Of a stretch of 5,791 bases of DNA, positions 4,251 through 5,791 are shown piece after piece; the stretch's first letter is position 1, and every line of letters begins with the position of its first letter. Origin of the DNA: Opitutaceae bacterium (GTDB lineage: Bacteria; Verrucomicrobiota; Verrucomicrobiia; Opitutales; Opitutaceae); assembly GCA_005787865.1 (NCBI GenBank), contig SXZN01000121.1:1-5791 (forward strand), given 5' to 3'. The notes below the pieces were generated by a model. That model did no database searches. It saw only the letters and a list, made by a program, of their open reading frames with translations, and was not told the origin of the DNA. The position numbers and the translations under genes are program-made.

Positions 4251-5791
4251 ATGCAAATTAATTTTCATATAAGCGCTCTGGCCGTGACGGCCCGTTTCGT
4301 TGCGATTATTTATCTGACGGGCCCTCTGCTGAACGCAGCGCCCGCGCGGCGCGAAATTTATGAGCCTACAACTGCGCCCGCGGCTTCCAGCGTTCAGACT
4401 GGGGGATTAACTGCAGTATTGGATGGTGGCATCGGTAGCATTGACGTGCGCTATCCGCCGGAAGGCAAGGTGGCGGGCCTGCACTCATTTAGCCAAGGCA
4501 TCGACTTTACCGCTTGGCGCGGAGAACGCGTGAATGCGCAACTTTTGCTCCATACTAACATTACGCAAAGCAGTCTTCGCTTCGCGCCATCATTTCTAGT
4601 GTTGGGCCCAGCTCGCTTGCCGATCGAGGCACGTTTTGTGCGCTACACCCTAGCCGATGGCAAACCGTATGGGGATATACTCGATAATGTGGAAAGCATT
4701 TCTCTTCAGGCCGGCGCAAACCGCCCCGTGTGGATAACCATCGATTTACCGCCAGACACCCCGGCGGGTTACTACGTCGGCAATTTGGATATACTGACGG
4801 ACAGTACGCGTCTATCCGTGCCGGTGAGGCTCCGCGTGCTACCCCTCACGCTACCTAAACCGGAGCACTGGAGTTTTCACCTCGACCTCTGGCAACACCC
4901 CCAGGCTGTTGCGCGTTGGCACGATGTCCCCGCTTGGTCGGAGGCCCATTTTCAGTTACTAGAAGCGCCGATGAAGCGCCTGGCCGCGGCCGGGCAAAAA
5001 ACCATCACCTGCTCCATCATCGAAGAGCCTTGGAACGGCCAAACTTATGACCGTTTCCCTACCATGATCGAATGGCGCAAAAAGGCCGATGGATCGTGGT
5101 ACTATGATTATCAAATCTTTGATCGCTGGGTTAGCTTTATGAGTGATCGCTGCGGGCTGAAGAACGCGCGCATCCATTGTTATTCGATGTTACCTTGGTC
5201 GCTTAAATTTCGCTATTTCGACGAAAAAGAAAATCGCTACATTGCGCTCGGACTCGAACCCGGCAGCCCAGCCTTTGACGAATATTGGGGCAGATTCTTA
5301 CAAGATTTTACTCGGCATCTTGAAGCCAAAGGTTGGTTGGAGCGTACCCGTATCGCCGTTGATGAACGACCGGATACGCAAATGGTAGGGGCTCTCGCCA
5401 CGCTAGAGAAGCATGCGCCTAGATTGAAGGTAGCGTCTGCGATCAATCATCCCAGCGAATTAACCATGAGTGTGGATGACATCTCGCCTATCATTACCGA
5501 GAGCGAGAATTTTAAATTGCCGACGCTAAACCAGCGTCGCACGGCGGGTCGAAAAACAACTTTCTATGTTTGTACGATACCGCCCGTGCCAAACACTTTT
5601 ACGTTCTCTCCGCCGGCTGAGGCTGAGTGGCTCCCCTTATTCGTGTCCGCCAGTGGTTTTGATGGGATGCTGCGCTGGGCTTTCAACTCGTGGGTGGAGA
5701 ATCCGCTCGTTTCTACAGATTTCACTACGTGGCCATCCGGTGATTGCTTTTTGATCTATCCTGGCAACCGCTCGTCCCTCCGCTTTGAGCG
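4251..5791 (+). CDS. Secreted DUF4091 / GH123-like glycoside hydrolase, 3' end outside window
   Basis: 513 codons are visible and the frame is still open at the window edge. The N-terminus looks like a Sec signal (hydrophobic VAIIYLTGPLLNA at about 17-29, cleavage near A29 or A30). A beta-sandwich-like domain typical of the GH123 N-terminus follows at about 50-200 (AWRGERVNAQLLLH, PAGYYVGNLDI). From about 205 a TIM-barrel-type catalytic region contains TMIEWRKKADGSWYYDYQIF, CYSMLPWSLKFRYFDE, RIAVDERPD (candidate catalytic pair D371-E372), TFTFSPPAEAEW and the DUF4091 hallmark FDGMLRWAFNSWVENP ... GDCFLIYPGNRSSLRFE. Characterised GH123 enzymes are beta-N-acetylgalactosaminidases using substrate-assisted catalysis with an Asp-Glu pair; most DUF4091 proteins are uncharacterised, so the substrate is open. 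The first in-frame ATG after the TGA at 4188 is at 4251, without a Shine-Dalgarno sequence. A GTG at 4284 would give a shorter, more classical signal peptide (TARFVAII...). The gene is separated from the receptor operon by a terminator and probably has its own promoter. Confidence 0.87.
   Translation, partial: MQINFHISALAVTARFVAIIYLTGPLLNAAPARREIYEPTTAPAASSVQTGGLTAVLDGGIGSIDVRYPPEGKVAGLHSFSQGIDFTAWRGERVNAQLLLHTNITQSSLRFAPSFLVLGPARLPIEARFVRYTLADGKPYGDILDNVESISLQAGANRPVWITIDLPPDTPAGYYVGNLDILTDSTRLSVPVRLRVLPLTLPKPEHWSFHLDLWQHPQAVARWHDVPAWSEAHFQLLEAPMKRLAAAGQKTITCSIIEEPWNGQTYDRFPTMIEWRKKADGSWYYDYQIFDRWVSFMSDRCGLKNARIHCYSMLPWSLKFRYFDEKENRYIALGLEPGSPAFDEYWGRFLQDFTRHLEAKGWLERTRIAVDERPDTQMVGALATLEKHAPRLKVASAINHPSELTMSVDDISPIITESENFKLPTLNQRRTAGRKTTFYVCTIPPVPNTFTFSPPAEAEWLPLFVSASGFDGMLRWAFNSWVENPLVSTDFTTWPSGDCFLIYPGNRSSLRFE

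Noticed and set aside
4041..4268. Minus-strand open frame of 75 codons in the intergenic gap
   Set aside because: It shows no recognisable motif, its C-terminal residues come from the REP-like hairpin, and its start overlaps the hydrolase signal peptide region.

Overview
This window looks like chromosomal DNA from a Verrucomicrobiota bacterium, most likely near Opitutaceae. That placement is an inference from three things: a TonB-dependent receptor whose mature N-terminus carries an 'LSxFEV'-type segment, start codons without Shine-Dalgarno sequences, and a DUF4091/GH123-type glycoside hydrolase as neighbour. No rRNA, tRNA, mobile element or CRISPR array was seen.

Bases 2-3931 hold a tightly packed plus-strand operon of the FecI-FecR-FecA cell-surface-signalling type: the C-terminal end of an ECF sigma factor (cut by the window edge), a complete FecR-family membrane anti-sigma regulator (239-1264), and a complete TonB-dependent receptor with an N-terminal STN signalling domain (1268-3931). 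Both junctions are exactly 3 nt, so the genes are probably co-transcribed and translationally coupled. In the known paradigm, a ligand bound by the outer-membrane receptor is sensed through the periplasmic STN domain by FecR, which then releases or activates the sigma factor. A perfect 16-bp hairpin followed by TTTT ends the operon.

The main oddity is inside the receptor. The reading frame has one export signal and the STN domain, then a Pro-rich linker encoded over a run of eight C's, then a second textbook signal peptide starting at an internal ATG (1730), and only then the plug and barrel. Loss of one C would split the frame into two genes overlapping as ATGA. The ORF could be a recent domain fusion, a slippage-controlled switch between fused and separate proteins, or a sequence error in the C tract.

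The 319-bp gap 3932-4250 holds the terminator, a 12-bp perfect palindrome, and a small hairpin with a GTAG head that resembles a REP element. From 4251 to the window end runs a secreted DUF4091/GH123-like glycoside hydrolase (513 codons visible, 3' end missing) with a candidate Asp-Glu catalytic pair. The terminator makes it a separate transcription unit, but its position suggests that the locus may serve glycan rather than, or as well as, siderophore acquisition. That link is inference.
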